Assembly: GCA_964235605.1 (NCBI GenBank)
Contig: CAXSCR010000027.1
Span: forward strand, 1-54,486
Direction of reading: 5' to 3'
DNA: 54,486 nucleotides
DNA from: DATCRE01 sp964235605
GTDB taxonomy: Bacteria > Bacteroidota > Bacteroidia > Cytophagales > Cyclobacteriaceae
Made by a program: the position numbers and the translations under genes. Below are positions 38,192 to 47,312 of this stretch, in pieces (the first letter of the stretch is position 1; the number at the start of each line of letters is the position of its first letter). The notes under the pieces are model-generated. The model did not search any database. It was not told the DNA's origin and saw only the letters and a program-made list of their open reading frames with translations.

Positions 38192-39123
38192 CGTGGGGAA
38201 GCAATTTTATTCTTTGCATATTTGAAAAGGTAATTTAGTAGTATTTCATGTGAACCACTACTGCTTGTTGCCACTTTGCCTATAGCAAGATCATAGGCAT
38301 AACCTACTTGAAGTTGTGGGGTAATTTTAGCTTTCATAAGAAAAGCAATGGATTCTTTTTTTCTGTATGATAGACCTATCGTTAGAATTTTTTTATATAC
38401 AATGCAAGCGTTCAAATCATATGATATGGGTAAGCCCTGCAAGTACTTGACTAGTACGCTGGGCTCAATGTCTAAATTGGCATTTAGTACTATTCTATAT
38501 TTTGCATAAAGAAAATATTGCGCACTACGCCATTTTATAGTTGTTGTATCGCTGATCTGCAGCGTTTCTGGTATAATGTCTGGGGCTGAAACTCCGAGTT
38601 GGAAATTAGGACTTTTATAGTGCAAACCAATACCCACCGTGAAAGAAGTATGCGTAAAATTAGGATTCACTAAAAGTGGATCGACCGCTGAATTTGAACC
38701 AACAATTGTTGTATAGTCTGACTTACGGATGTTTAAACCCGTTTGGAGACCCATTGAAAAATATTGCGTCTTTGAAATATTAAGGCGATAAGCAAAATTA
38801 CCTTGTACGTTTTGAATTTTATGGACACCAACCTTATCATTAACGAACGATACACCTAAGCCAACGCGCTTTTCGTTAAAAATGGAATGGGCTGTTAAGG
38901 TTTGTGTTGAGGGCGCTCCTTCTATTGATACCCATTGATTTCTATTGACTAGTGTAATACTTAGTGCATCATCGTTACCTGCATAGGCTGGATTGATAAT
39001 AAGCTCATTAAACATGTATTGCGTGAATTGTACCTTTTGTTGCGCTCTAACTTCTGAAGTTAATATAAAAATGGATAGAAAGAGTATACATTTAGCTGCT
39101 TGAGGTATATTTTTACGCTTCAT
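38188..39123 (-). CDS. PorP/SprF family type IX secretion membrane protein
   Basis: 311 residues. Signal peptide ending EVRAQ, followed by the family signature QFTQYMFNELIINPAYAGNDDALSITLVNRNQWVSIEGAPSTQ (shown here in one reading; key elements are NPAYAG and RNQW) and a small beta-barrel to the end. PorP/SprF proteins sit in the outer membrane, and paralogues are commonly paired with a type B T9SS cargo that they help export or attach. That cargo is the gene 6 bp upstream. The gene is intact and of normal length. Confidence 0.93.
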   Translation of the reverse strand: MKRKNIPQAAKCILFLSIFILTSEVRAQQKVQFTQYMFNELIINPAYAGNDDALSITLVNRNQWVSIEGAPSTQTLTAHSIFNEKRVGLGVSFVNDKVGVHKIQNVQGNFAYRLNISKTQYFSMGLQTGLNIRKSDYTTIVGSNSAVDPLLVNPNFTHTSFTVGIGLHYKSPNFQLGVSAPDIIPETLQISDTTTIKWRSAQYFLYAKYRIVLNANLDIEPSVLVKYLQGLPISYDLNACIVYKKILTIGLSYRKKESIAFLMKAKITPQLQVGYAYDLAIGKVATSSSGSHEILLNYLFKYAKNKIASPR

Positions 39124-39129
39124 GCCTCA

Positions 39130-41541
39130 CTATCTTATTATTTCAACAAATCCCTTCTTTTCAGTTATGGTAGATCCTGCCCGAATAGAGATTGTATAAA
39201 AGTAAGTGCCTGTCGGCACAAGGGTACCACTTGTATTTCGGCCTCCCCAGACTTGGCTGCTGTTATTATAACCAGTGACATTATAAATGACGCTACCCCA
39301 TCGATCAACAACTACGACTTTGTTCGATTCGTACTTTTCAATATTACCGATTACCCACTCATCGTTAACGCCATTACCATCAGGTGTAATGACTTTACCT
39401 ATGTCTAAGCCTACGATCTCTGGGGTTACAATTATATTGAATGTACAGGTTGAAACATTCGCACCTTTATCCTTCGCTATGTAGCTTACTTGTGTAGTAC
39501 CAATCGGAAACAGTTCTCCAGACTCATGTGAAGAGGTTAGATGCAGAAGATTGCAATCATCAATGGTAATTTCATCCCAATCCACAATTTCATGACCTGA
39601 TTGACTGCTGGTCGTAAGGTAAATATCGCCAGGGCATCCCATAATAACGGGTGCTAACTTATCTTCCACAACTACATCAAATTTGCATATTGTAATGTTG
39701 TCAGCTTGATCTTTCGCTGTATATGTTACTTCCGTTACCCCAACGGGGAAGTCACTTTCAGGGGTATGTGAGTTCGTTATGAGCACCGATCCGCAATTAT
39801 CTGTAAAACTCGGGGCAGTCCATGAAGCTTTTGCTTGGCAGTCGCCACCGGCATTAACGATAACAGTGCCCGGGCAACCAGTTACTATCGGTGATGTTTG
39901 ATCTTTCACTACAACATTGAATTTGCATAGCGTTTTATTTCCTGCATTATCTGTTCCGGTATAAATTACTTCTGTGGAGCCTATTGGAAAATCGCTACCT
40001 GGAGTATGGGAACTTACTATGGTGACTGAACTACAATTATCTGCAAAAGTCGGCGCAATCCAAGAAGCATTCGCTTGGCATTCGGCACCGATACTGATTG
40101 AAACCGTGGCTGGACAATTTGTTACTAAAGGTGCAGTCTGATCTTTTACAACGACATTAAATTTGCATAGGGTCTTATTTCCTGCATTGTCTGTTCCGGT
40201 GTAAATTACTTCTGTGGTGCCCAATGAAAAATCACTACCAGGTTTATGTGAACTCGTTACGATAACTGAACTACAATTATCAGAAAAGGTGGGCGCTGTC
40301 CACGAAGGCTTAGCTTTACAATTAGAACCTGCATCTAGTGTAATGGTGCCCGGACAATTAGTTACTCTCGGCGGCGTCTGATCTTTAACTATGACATTAA
40401 ATTTACAGAAGGTTTTATTCCCCGCATCATCTGTGCCAGTATAAGTTACCTCTGTGGTGCCTAATGAAAAATCACTACCAGAGTTGTGCGTACTCGTTAA
40501 TGTAACTGAACTACAATTATCGCTAAAAGTAGGAGGCGTCCATGATGGGCTCGCAGTGCAATCATCACCCGCGTTAATCGTTATATTTTCAGGGCAATTA
40601 ATCAATATAGGTGGAGTCTGATCAGTAACAACAACATTGAATTTGCACGTTGTAATATTTCCACTATTATCCTGGCCTGTATAAGTCACCTGGGTTGTCC
40701 CTAAATTAAAAGTGCTACCCGGTGCATGTGATTTCGTAACAATCACATTCGATGCGCAGTTATCACTAAACGATGGTTCTGTCCAGGTGGCTATTCCTTT
40801 ACAAGATGCATTGGCATTAACCGCAATAGAAGCAGGACAATTTGAAACAGTCGGTGCGTTTTGATCTTTAACAACCACGTTAAAGCTGCAGGTACTTGTA
40901 TGATTGTTATCATCTTTAGCCGTATAAATAACCGTAGTGGTTCCTGTTGGGAATGATGCACCTGGAGAAAAGTTAGACGTAAAACTTTGTAGGTTACAGT
41001 CTGTTGCTTGGGGCGGCACCCAGCTCAGTGAAACTGAACATGTGGTTGATATGACTTCCCTGTTAGCGGGACAGCCAGTAATAACAGGGGATATATCGGG
41101 AGATTGTGAAGTACAACATAAAACTCCGCCACCGTTACTTTTTGCCCGTAATAAATAAAAACTTCCTAAGCGTTGCTGGGGATTAAATTGTAAAGAGCAG
41201 GTTACTTTTATTACAGTATTGATGTCCCCGTCAACACGTAATAACACTTCATTACCGTTAAACCTACCGCTTAGGTGGGCGCCTTCTATAGTAAATGTTT
41301 CCCCAGGACTAACATTCTGTGAAAATAGGACCTCTGAGCCGTCTGTTATTTTTACGAGGGCGGCAGAGTTACCACTGTATTTCAATACTAGTGTTGTAAT
41401 GCCGCCTGCACAATGCTTGCAATCATCATTGTCTGGGCAATTGCATGATTGCGTATACCCTTTTAAAAAGTAAAAAAGAAAGCATAGCGTGAAGAGCAAA
41501 CGTTTATTCAGCGAAAAAATAGTGTTTTCTTTTGTGTTCAT
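39130..41541 (-). CDS. HYR-repeat surface protein with type B T9SS (CHU_C) sorting domain
   Basis: 803 residues. Signal peptide near LKGYTQ, then a Cys-rich start (CNCPDNDDCKHC), followed by seven HYR domains of about 80 residues. Each has the pattern CP, W.PP/APTFSDNC, S.H.PGSDFPLGTT.VTYT and C.FNVVV. The C-terminus from about 715 is a gliding-motility-type CHU_C domain (ITPDGNGVNDEW, VVVVDRWGSVIYN, LVPTGTYFYTISI). The protein is probably exported by T9SS and forms an adhesive stalk on the cell. It is the first gene of the four-gene operon with PorP/SprF. The middle HYR units are very alike, suggesting recent internal duplication. Confidence 0.92.
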   Translation of the reverse strand: MNTKENTIFSLNKRLLFTLCFLFYFLKGYTQSCNCPDNDDCKHCAGGITTLVLKYSGNSAALVKITDGSEVLFSQNVSPGETFTIEGAHLSGRFNGNEVLLRVDGDINTVIKVTCSLQFNPQQRLGSFYLLRAKSNGGGVLCCTSQSPDISPVITGCPANREVISTTCSVSLSWVPPQATDCNLQSFTSNFSPGASFPTGTTTVIYTAKDDNNHTSTCSFNVVVKDQNAPTVSNCPASIAVNANASCKGIATWTEPSFSDNCASNVIVTKSHAPGSTFNLGTTQVTYTGQDNSGNITTCKFNVVVTDQTPPILINCPENITINAGDDCTASPSWTPPTFSDNCSSVTLTSTHNSGSDFSLGTTEVTYTGTDDAGNKTFCKFNVIVKDQTPPRVTNCPGTITLDAGSNCKAKPSWTAPTFSDNCSSVIVTSSHKPGSDFSLGTTEVIYTGTDNAGNKTLCKFNVVVKDQTAPLVTNCPATVSISIGAECQANASWIAPTFADNCSSVTIVSSHTPGSDFPIGSTEVIYTGTDNAGNKTLCKFNVVVKDQTSPIVTGCPGTVIVNAGGDCQAKASWTAPSFTDNCGSVLITNSHTPESDFPVGVTEVTYTAKDQADNITICKFDVVVEDKLAPVIMGCPGDIYLTTSSQSGHEIVDWDEITIDDCNLLHLTSSHESGELFPIGTTQVSYIAKDKGANVSTCTFNIIVTPEIVGLDIGKVITPDGNGVNDEWVIGNIEKYESNKVVVVDRWGSVIYNVTGYNNSSQVWGGRNTSGTLVPTGTYFYTISIRAGSTITEKKGFVEIIR

Positions 41542-41988
41542 AAACCGCAGTATTTACATAATGCACTCGGGGGGCGAACTTTATGCTATATAATCAATTA
41601 TAGACAACCCTTAAATCTCAAGGTATCAGTATGCAACCATCATGAATTACATGATATTTTGCCATTACTTGAAAAGCGGTTATTAATCCATTCCATGAAT
41701 TCATACATAGACAGACATGTAACCAGGTATAGCCTTCATAATAGCCGAATTTCAAATTATTTAATTAAATGCATCGATATTACATCAGGATCGCTATCGC
41801 CCGCTTATTAAATCTTCGTCAAAACCTTAAAAATACCTCTAACAATCGCTCGCAATAAAAACGAATCCTCCTCACTAGTTGATATTTTTATCAGCCCCAT
41901 TTATCCGGTAGCTTATCTTACTTGGTACTCATTATGATGCTCGGTGAAATGCTTCTTCGAGCTTCATTTCTGATATACTTATGGGAAT
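41542..41988. other. Divergent intergenic region between the HYR operon and the second ECF sigma gene
   Basis: 447 bp that must hold promoters for both directions. I see no perfect TAnnTTTG box, repeat copy or ORF. A loose inverted repeat (GAAATG/CATTTC) lies at 41946-41970, too weak to call. Confidence 0.4.
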
Positions 41989-42606
41989 TTGTACCATATA
42001 CAATTTATCTGTAAAGATTTGGAAACTAGTACTGAAAATATTGAATTAGTTATAAGCCTTAAAAATGGTGATCCAAGAAGTCTGGAGTTGTTATTCCGGA
42101 GGCTATATCCTAAGATGTGTGCTTTCGCCAATAAATATCTCCAAAATTTGGCTGACGCAGAAGAAGTCGTTCAAGAAGTATTCTATAGTATTTGGAAGAA
42201 TCGCCAAACCTTAGATGAAAAGCAATCCATACACGGTTATCTTTTCACGTCTGTTAAAAACCACTGCCTCTCTATTCTAGAACACAATAAGGTAAAAGAT
42301 AAATACGCGGCGTTAGTTGAATATGTCTATAAAAACGCGGAGAACGATTCCACCTTTTCAGATTCATTAATAGCTAGTGAACTCGAAAATGATTTTAGCA
42401 AAGCGCTTGAAAAGCTTCCGCTTGACTGTAGGAATATATTTGAACTTAGTCGCTTTGAAGGTTTAAAGTATCATGAGATTGCTGCACGCAGAAACATCTC
42501 TATTAAAACAGTTGAAACTCAAATGTCACGTGCACTTGCTAAAATTCGGGTTCAATTAAAGGACTATTTGGTGTTGGCTTTCTTATTCCAATTTAATTTT
42601 TCTTAA
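41989..42606 (+). CDS. ECF sigma factor of the FecI-like Bacteroidota family
   Basis: 205 residues if started at the TTG at 41989; a second TTG at 42019 (opening ETSTENIELV) fits the usual length better. There is no in-frame ATG before region 2. Region 2: SLELLFRRLYPKMCAFANKYLQN, DAEEVVQEVFYSIWKNR, IHGYLFTSVKNHCL. Region 4: LPLDCRNIFELSRFEGLKYHEIA, RRNISIKTVETQMSRALAKIR. The C-terminal hydrophobic tail (LVLAFLFQFNF) is usual for this family. It directs transcription of the SusCD locus that follows once released by the FecR protein downstream. Confidence 0.9.
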   Translation: MYHIQFICKDLETSTENIELVISLKNGDPRSLELLFRRLYPKMCAFANKYLQNLADAEEVVQEVFYSIWKNRQTLDEKQSIHGYLFTSVKNHCLSILEHNKVKDKYAALVEYVYKNAENDSTFSDSLIASELENDFSKALEKLPLDCRNIFELSRFEGLKYHEIAARRNISIKTVETQMSRALAKIRVQLKDYLVLAFLFQFNFS

Positions 42607-42685
42607 AAAAATCGCAGTTGCTTGTAGGGGTATAAATGGATTTACCTGTACTAATTCATAAGGTCGCCAACTTTATGATGAATCG

Positions 42686-43696
42686 ATGAACCATCCTGCT
42701 GAGATAAAAACCCTTATTCTTAAATTTCTAAAGAAGGAAGCCTCCGATGTAGAAGTTGACGACTTGCTGCGTTGGTTAAAGGAAGATGAAAGCCATCATG
42801 TCTACTTTGACGAATTCAATGAAAGTTTTCAAGCCAAAAAAGCATTAGGCGAATTAAATGCGGAAAAAATTAATTATGCATGGCGTAATGTTGCTTCTCA
42901 GATAGAAGACGCTGAAGACATAAAATCATCTCATACTATTGTTGATAAAAGATATTATAACCTTCTACGAGTCGCCGCATCCTTGTTACTTGTCGCGGTG
43001 GGTGCCTTTAGTTTGTGGATTTACTACGCTCCTACCCTACAAACTGGATCTGCTTTTGATAAAGTGATTGTTCACAACCTACAAAGCAGAAATACACCCG
43101 TTGCGTTACCAGATGGATCTTTGGTGTGGCTAAACACCAACAGCACCCTAGAATATAATAGTGACTTTGGCAAGACATCGCGTGAAGTTTTACTTAAGGG
43201 TGAAGCATTCTTTGATGTTAAGAAAAAGCGCCAACAAAACTTCATTGTTAAAACTGAAAAAATATCCATTCAGGTAAAAGGTACTAGGTTCAATGTGAAA
43301 GCCTATGATGGTGAAGATGCCAATACTACACTAGAGGAAGGTAAAGTAGAGCTAACCGTGCATGGACAAGAAAAAATTTACGCAATGCATCCGGGCGATC
43401 AGATTACGGTAGTAAATAAAGAACCTAAAATTACAATCAAAAAAGTTAATCCTACAAATTTCACTTCCTGGAAAGAAGATGTACTGGTATTTGACAATAC
43501 ACCGCTTGCAGAAATAGTACTTAAACTTGAAAGCCGCTATAAAGTAAAAATTAGCATTGATAAGTCTATAGCTAAGCGCGAAAGATTAACTATGACCATT
43601 GGCAAAGAAAGCCTGGATGAAATATTGGAGATGATTCAACTCTCCTCAAGACTTAATTACCGAGAAGAAAAAAATAAAGTTATAATATATGAATAG
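42686..43696 (+). CDS. FecR-type anti-sigma factor
   Basis: 336 residues. Cytoplasmic N-terminal part with the motif DDLLRWLKEDESH, one membrane helix at about 93-111 (VAASLLLVAVGAFSLWIYY), then the FecR domain (VALPDGSLVWLNTNSTLEYN, REVLLKGEAFFDVKK, FIVKTEKISIQVKGTRFNVKAY). The C-terminal DUF4974-type region contacts the STN domain of SusC (VLVFDNTPLAEIVLKLESRY, LTMTIGKESLDEIL). It passes the signal of a loaded transporter to the sigma factor encoded 80 bp upstream. Intact and canonical. Confidence 0.93.
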   Translation: MNHPAEIKTLILKFLKKEASDVEVDDLLRWLKEDESHHVYFDEFNESFQAKKALGELNAEKINYAWRNVASQIEDAEDIKSSHTIVDKRYYNLLRVAASLLLVAVGAFSLWIYYAPTLQTGSAFDKVIVHNLQSRNTPVALPDGSLVWLNTNSTLEYNSDFGKTSREVLLKGEAFFDVKKKRQQNFIVKTEKISIQVKGTRFNVKAYDGEDANTTLEEGKVELTVHGQEKIYAMHPGDQITVVNKEPKITIKKVNPTNFTSWKEDVLVFDNTPLAEIVLKLESRYKVKISIDKSIAKRERLTMTIGKESLDEILEMIQLSSRLNYREEKNKVIIYE

Positions 43697-43743
43697 AAAA
43701 TAATACCAAAAAAACTTTGAACTAACCTAACTAACCCTAAATT

Positions 43744-46700
43744 ATGAGAAACCACTATCTAAACTGCAAGAGCAGGTACTCCGTCAGTGCGAAGGCGGTA
43801 ATACTGCTATGCACAGCGCTGCTTTATTTTGGCAGCGTTACAACCAATGCCAAAACGCACTTCAACCAACGCAATGTTATCACGTTGGAACTTAAAGACG
43901 TCACCATAAAAGATGCTTTGCGCGAAATTGAAAAACAAACGCGGTATAACTTCGTGATGAATGACAATCAACTGAAAGAGATTAAAAGAGTTGTGACCGT
44001 ATCGCTTAAAGAAAAAAGCATTGACGTTGTACTTGACCAACTGTTGAACGGTACCAACATTACGTACAGAATCAAGAAGAATCATATTACATTAATTCCA
44101 CCGCTTGAAACAAGCCATGTAATAGATGGTGTTAATGACGTTTATTTTGCCAATAGACAAGAAACACCTACCCCAAATATTTTTTTTGCAAACACACTGG
44201 CGGTAGTTGTTACCGGAAAGATTGTTGATGAGAATGGTGGTGGCTTACCTGGTGTAAATGTTTTAGAAAAGGGTACTTCTAACGGAACTGTTAGTGATGC
44301 CGCCGGAGCCTATAGCATAGAAGTTTCATCACCCGATGCAACGCTAGTGTTTAGTTTCATAGGCTATCTTAGCCAAGAAGCGCCCGTAAATAGCCAAACG
44401 GTGGTTGATATTCGAATGCAAACAGATGCTAAGACCTTATCTGAAGTTGTGGTAATTGGTTATGGTACGCAAAGAAAATCTGATTTAACTGGATCTGTGG
44501 GATCTGTTAAGGCAGCAGAGATTCAGGAGCGTCAACTACCTTCTCTTAATCAGGCCTTAGCTGGAAGAATAGCTGGCGTATCCGTGAATGTAAACTCGGG
44601 TAGACCAGGTGGACAAACGAACGTGAGAATTAGAGGGTCAAGTTCTATAAACTCTTCCAACAATCCGTTATATGTAATTGATGGCATAATCCTTCCTGTT
44701 GGCACGCAAACAGGAAATTCAAATGCCATAGATTTTATTAACCCCGCCGATGTTGCCTCAATGGAAGTACTCAAAGATGCTTCAGCAACTGCAATCTATG
44801 GCGCTAGAGGTGCTAATGGTGTAATTCTGATTACAACAAAAAGAGGAAGTAGCACCGGCACAAAAGTAACCTATGATATGCAGTTGAGTGTTCCAACAAT
44901 CGGACCTCATAGAGTTGAAATGCTCAATGCAAAAGAGTTTTTAGCGGTAGAAGATTTGGCATGGAAGAACGCTGCTATCTATGACCCTACAAGAGTTGAT
45001 GTAGCAGGGAACTTTACAGGGAAAGCAGACCCTAAATCAAACAGAACCGATCCCTATCTTTTTGATGCTAACGGTAACCCCCTTTACGATACGGATTGGT
45101 TGAAGGCATCTACTCAAAACAAAATATCACAGAACCATCAGCTATCATTTACCGGAGGAAACAAAGAAAGTAGCTACGGTGCCTTTGTTGGATACAGGGA
45201 TGACAACGGTTTGCTCTTGAATTCTTATCTAAAAAGATATTCAGCAAGATTTGTTTTTGATACCCAGATTAAAAGCTGGATTAAAGTTGGTGGAAGCCTT
45301 AGTTATAATAACCAGGACGAAAACTTAGTAGATACAGGCACAGGCGGATTGAATGCGCTGCGGATGATTACAGAAGCACTTCCCTTTCTTCCAGTAAAGT
45401 ATCCTGATGGGACGTATTCTCATAACTCGCACTATGCTACCATGGAAGGTGGTAGAAACCCAGTTGATCAGTTGTTAAACAATAAATATCAGCTGTTAAC
45501 GCAAACAACAATGGCTAATGTATATACAAATATAAAATTAGCTAAAGGTTTAGAACTTCGTTCTACTGTGGGTACCAACATTGTTGGTAGAGAAAGACAG
45601 GAGTATTCAAGCCGCCCACCACTTCAGGGCGTTGGCAGATCCTCGTTATCTGAGAAGGAAAAAGGTTATGCGTTTCTTCGTTCAGACCGTGAAGTCTTCT
45701 GGTCATTTGAAAATTATCTAACTTATAATAAACGCTTTGCGGATATACATGCTATTACTGCCCTACTTGGTATGTCATGGCAGGAAACCAACATGTTTGG
45801 TTTTCAAGCCAGCACCGCACAATTTGTTTCAGATTTCTTAAATGATAACAATATAGGCTCAGGTGTAACAATAAATACGCCCTCTTCTGATCGCGCCAGA
45901 TTTGCATTTAACTCATACTTTGGCCGATTAAATTATAGTCTGAAAGACAAATATTTATTAACAGTAACGGGTCGCATGGACGGCTCATCTAAATTCCGGC
46001 TAGCTAACAATTATGCATTCTTTCCTTCAGCAGCACTTGCATGGAAGGTCTCTGATGAAGCATTTATGAATGATATCTCGGCCATCTCTAGTCTTAAACT
46101 ACGTACTAGTTATGGTCTAACAGGAAACTCAGAAATAAATTCATATTCTGCTCTCTCAACTTTGAATGCTGGCTATGTTGCTGTTTTTGACGATAAACGA
46201 TTGATTGGTGTAGGTACAGGTCGTTTAGGAAACCCAGATTTGAAATGGGAAAAAACAGCCCAGAGCGACATTGGTCTCGAGTTAGGGCTTTTTGATAGCA
46301 AAATATATATAGAAGCTGATGTCTATTACAGGAAGACTAGTGATATGTTATTGAATGCGCCGCTTCCATTATCCAGCGGATATCCTACCATTACAAAAAA
46401 TATTGGGAGCATGGAGAATAAAGGATTTGAATTTTCACTAACCACAGAAAACTATTCGCGTGCGGATTTTAAATGGAATACAACCTTTAATATTTCCGCT
46501 AACCGTAATAAGGTACTTACCCTTGCAACTCCTGCCCCGATATTTGGTGTGGGTAATCCTGGATTTGTTAATGAGACCGGTATAATCAGAGTTGGCGACC
46601 CGGTAGGCGCTTTCTGGGGGTTAGTAAGACAAGGTGTTTGGGGAACAGACGAAGCGGAAGAGGCCGCAAAATATCATTACCGTGGTGATAAGCCAGTATT

Positions 46701-47280
46701 ACCTGGCGATGTCAAATACCTGGACGTCGATACGAATTATGAAATAAACGACGAAGACAGAATGATTATTGGCAATGCTTATCCTGATTTTTATGGATCT
46801 TTGATTAATAGCTGGAGGTATAAGAATTTTGATTTAACCCTTGACCTGCAGTACTCCTACGGTAATGATGTGCTTAACATGACCAAACATTCTGGCGAAG
46901 ATCGTGTTTCTATCGCCAATAGTTTTAAATCAGTATTAGACGCCTGGACACCAGAAAATCAAAATAGTGAAGTTGCCGCTATACGCGATACAAGGGCAGG
47001 TTATGTTACTAACGTAGATACACGTTGGATAGAAGATGGCTCGTTTTTGCGCGGACGAAATCTTCTGTTAGGATACAATATTCCTTCCGCTACAGCGCAA
47101 CGCATACATGTTAGTAAATTAAGAATCTATGCATCTGTTCAAAACTTCTTTCTGCTAACCAAATTCTCAGGAAATGACCCAGAGGTTACTACGTATGGAA
47201 ATGTATTCGCGCAGGGTCAAACGTTTTTTGACTATCCCAAACCAACTACTTACATGCTTGGTTTAAGTATTGGATTATAA
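43744..47280 (+). CDS. SusC/RagA TonB-linked transporter with STN signalling domain
   Basis: 1178 residues. After the signal peptide (to about 37) comes an STN domain (about 45-122: VITLELKDVTIKDALREIEKQ, INVLDQLL-like and ITLIP), the part that touches FecR. Then a carboxypeptidase-regulatory-like domain (155-235: GKIVDENGGGLPGVNVLEKG), the signature LSEVVVIGYGTQ, and the plug (RPGGQTNVRIRGSSS, NPLYVIDG, YGARGANGVILITTKRG). A long barrel ends in LGLSIGL. The extra STN domain explains why it is paired with sigma and FecR genes, unlike the SusC at 3.4 kb. Substrate unknown. Confidence 0.95.
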   Translation: MRNHYLNCKSRYSVSAKAVILLCTALLYFGSVTTNAKTHFNQRNVITLELKDVTIKDALREIEKQTRYNFVMNDNQLKEIKRVVTVSLKEKSIDVVLDQLLNGTNITYRIKKNHITLIPPLETSHVIDGVNDVYFANRQETPTPNIFFANTLAVVVTGKIVDENGGGLPGVNVLEKGTSNGTVSDAAGAYSIEVSSPDATLVFSFIGYLSQEAPVNSQTVVDIRMQTDAKTLSEVVVIGYGTQRKSDLTGSVGSVKAAEIQERQLPSLNQALAGRIAGVSVNVNSGRPGGQTNVRIRGSSSINSSNNPLYVIDGIILPVGTQTGNSNAIDFINPADVASMEVLKDASATAIYGARGANGVILITTKRGSSTGTKVTYDMQLSVPTIGPHRVEMLNAKEFLAVEDLAWKNAAIYDPTRVDVAGNFTGKADPKSNRTDPYLFDANGNPLYDTDWLKASTQNKISQNHQLSFTGGNKESSYGAFVGYRDDNGLLLNSYLKRYSARFVFDTQIKSWIKVGGSLSYNNQDENLVDTGTGGLNALRMITEALPFLPVKYPDGTYSHNSHYATMEGGRNPVDQLLNNKYQLLTQTTMANVYTNIKLAKGLELRSTVGTNIVGRERQEYSSRPPLQGVGRSSLSEKEKGYAFLRSDREVFWSFENYLTYNKRFADIHAITALLGMSWQETNMFGFQASTAQFVSDFLNDNNIGSGVTINTPSSDRARFAFNSYFGRLNYSLKDKYLLTVTGRMDGSSKFRLANNYAFFPSAALAWKVSDEAFMNDISAISSLKLRTSYGLTGNSEINSYSALSTLNAGYVAVFDDKRLIGVGTGRLGNPDLKWEKTAQSDIGLELGLFDSKIYIEADVYYRKTSDMLLNAPLPLSSGYPTITKNIGSMENKGFEFSLTTENYSRADFKWNTTFNISANRNKVLTLATPAPIFGVGNPGFVNETGIIRVGDPVGAFWGLVRQGVWGTDEAEEAAKYHYRGDKPVLPGDVKYLDVDTNYEINDEDRMIIGNAYPDFYGSLINSWRYKNFDLTLDLQYSYGNDVLNMTKHSGEDRVSIANSFKSVLDAWTPENQNSEVAAIRDTRAGYVTNVDTRWIEDGSFLRGRNLLLGYNIPSATAQRIHVSKLRIYASVQNFFLLTKFSGNDPEVTTYGNVFAQGQTFFDYPKPTTYMLGLSIGL

Positions 47281-47312
47281 AATCATCGTTATTTATTAAA
47301 CTGGAAAGAATT

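Noticed and set aside
39700..41000. Repeats in the HYR gene as a possible CRISPR or DNA-level repeat array
   Set aside because: The periodicity of about 240 bp follows the protein HYR domain and is fully explained by coding repeats.
41946..41970. Loose inverted repeat GAAATG/CATTTC upstream of the ECF sigma gene
   Set aside because: Arms of only six bases with a mismatched interior; expected by chance in this base composition.
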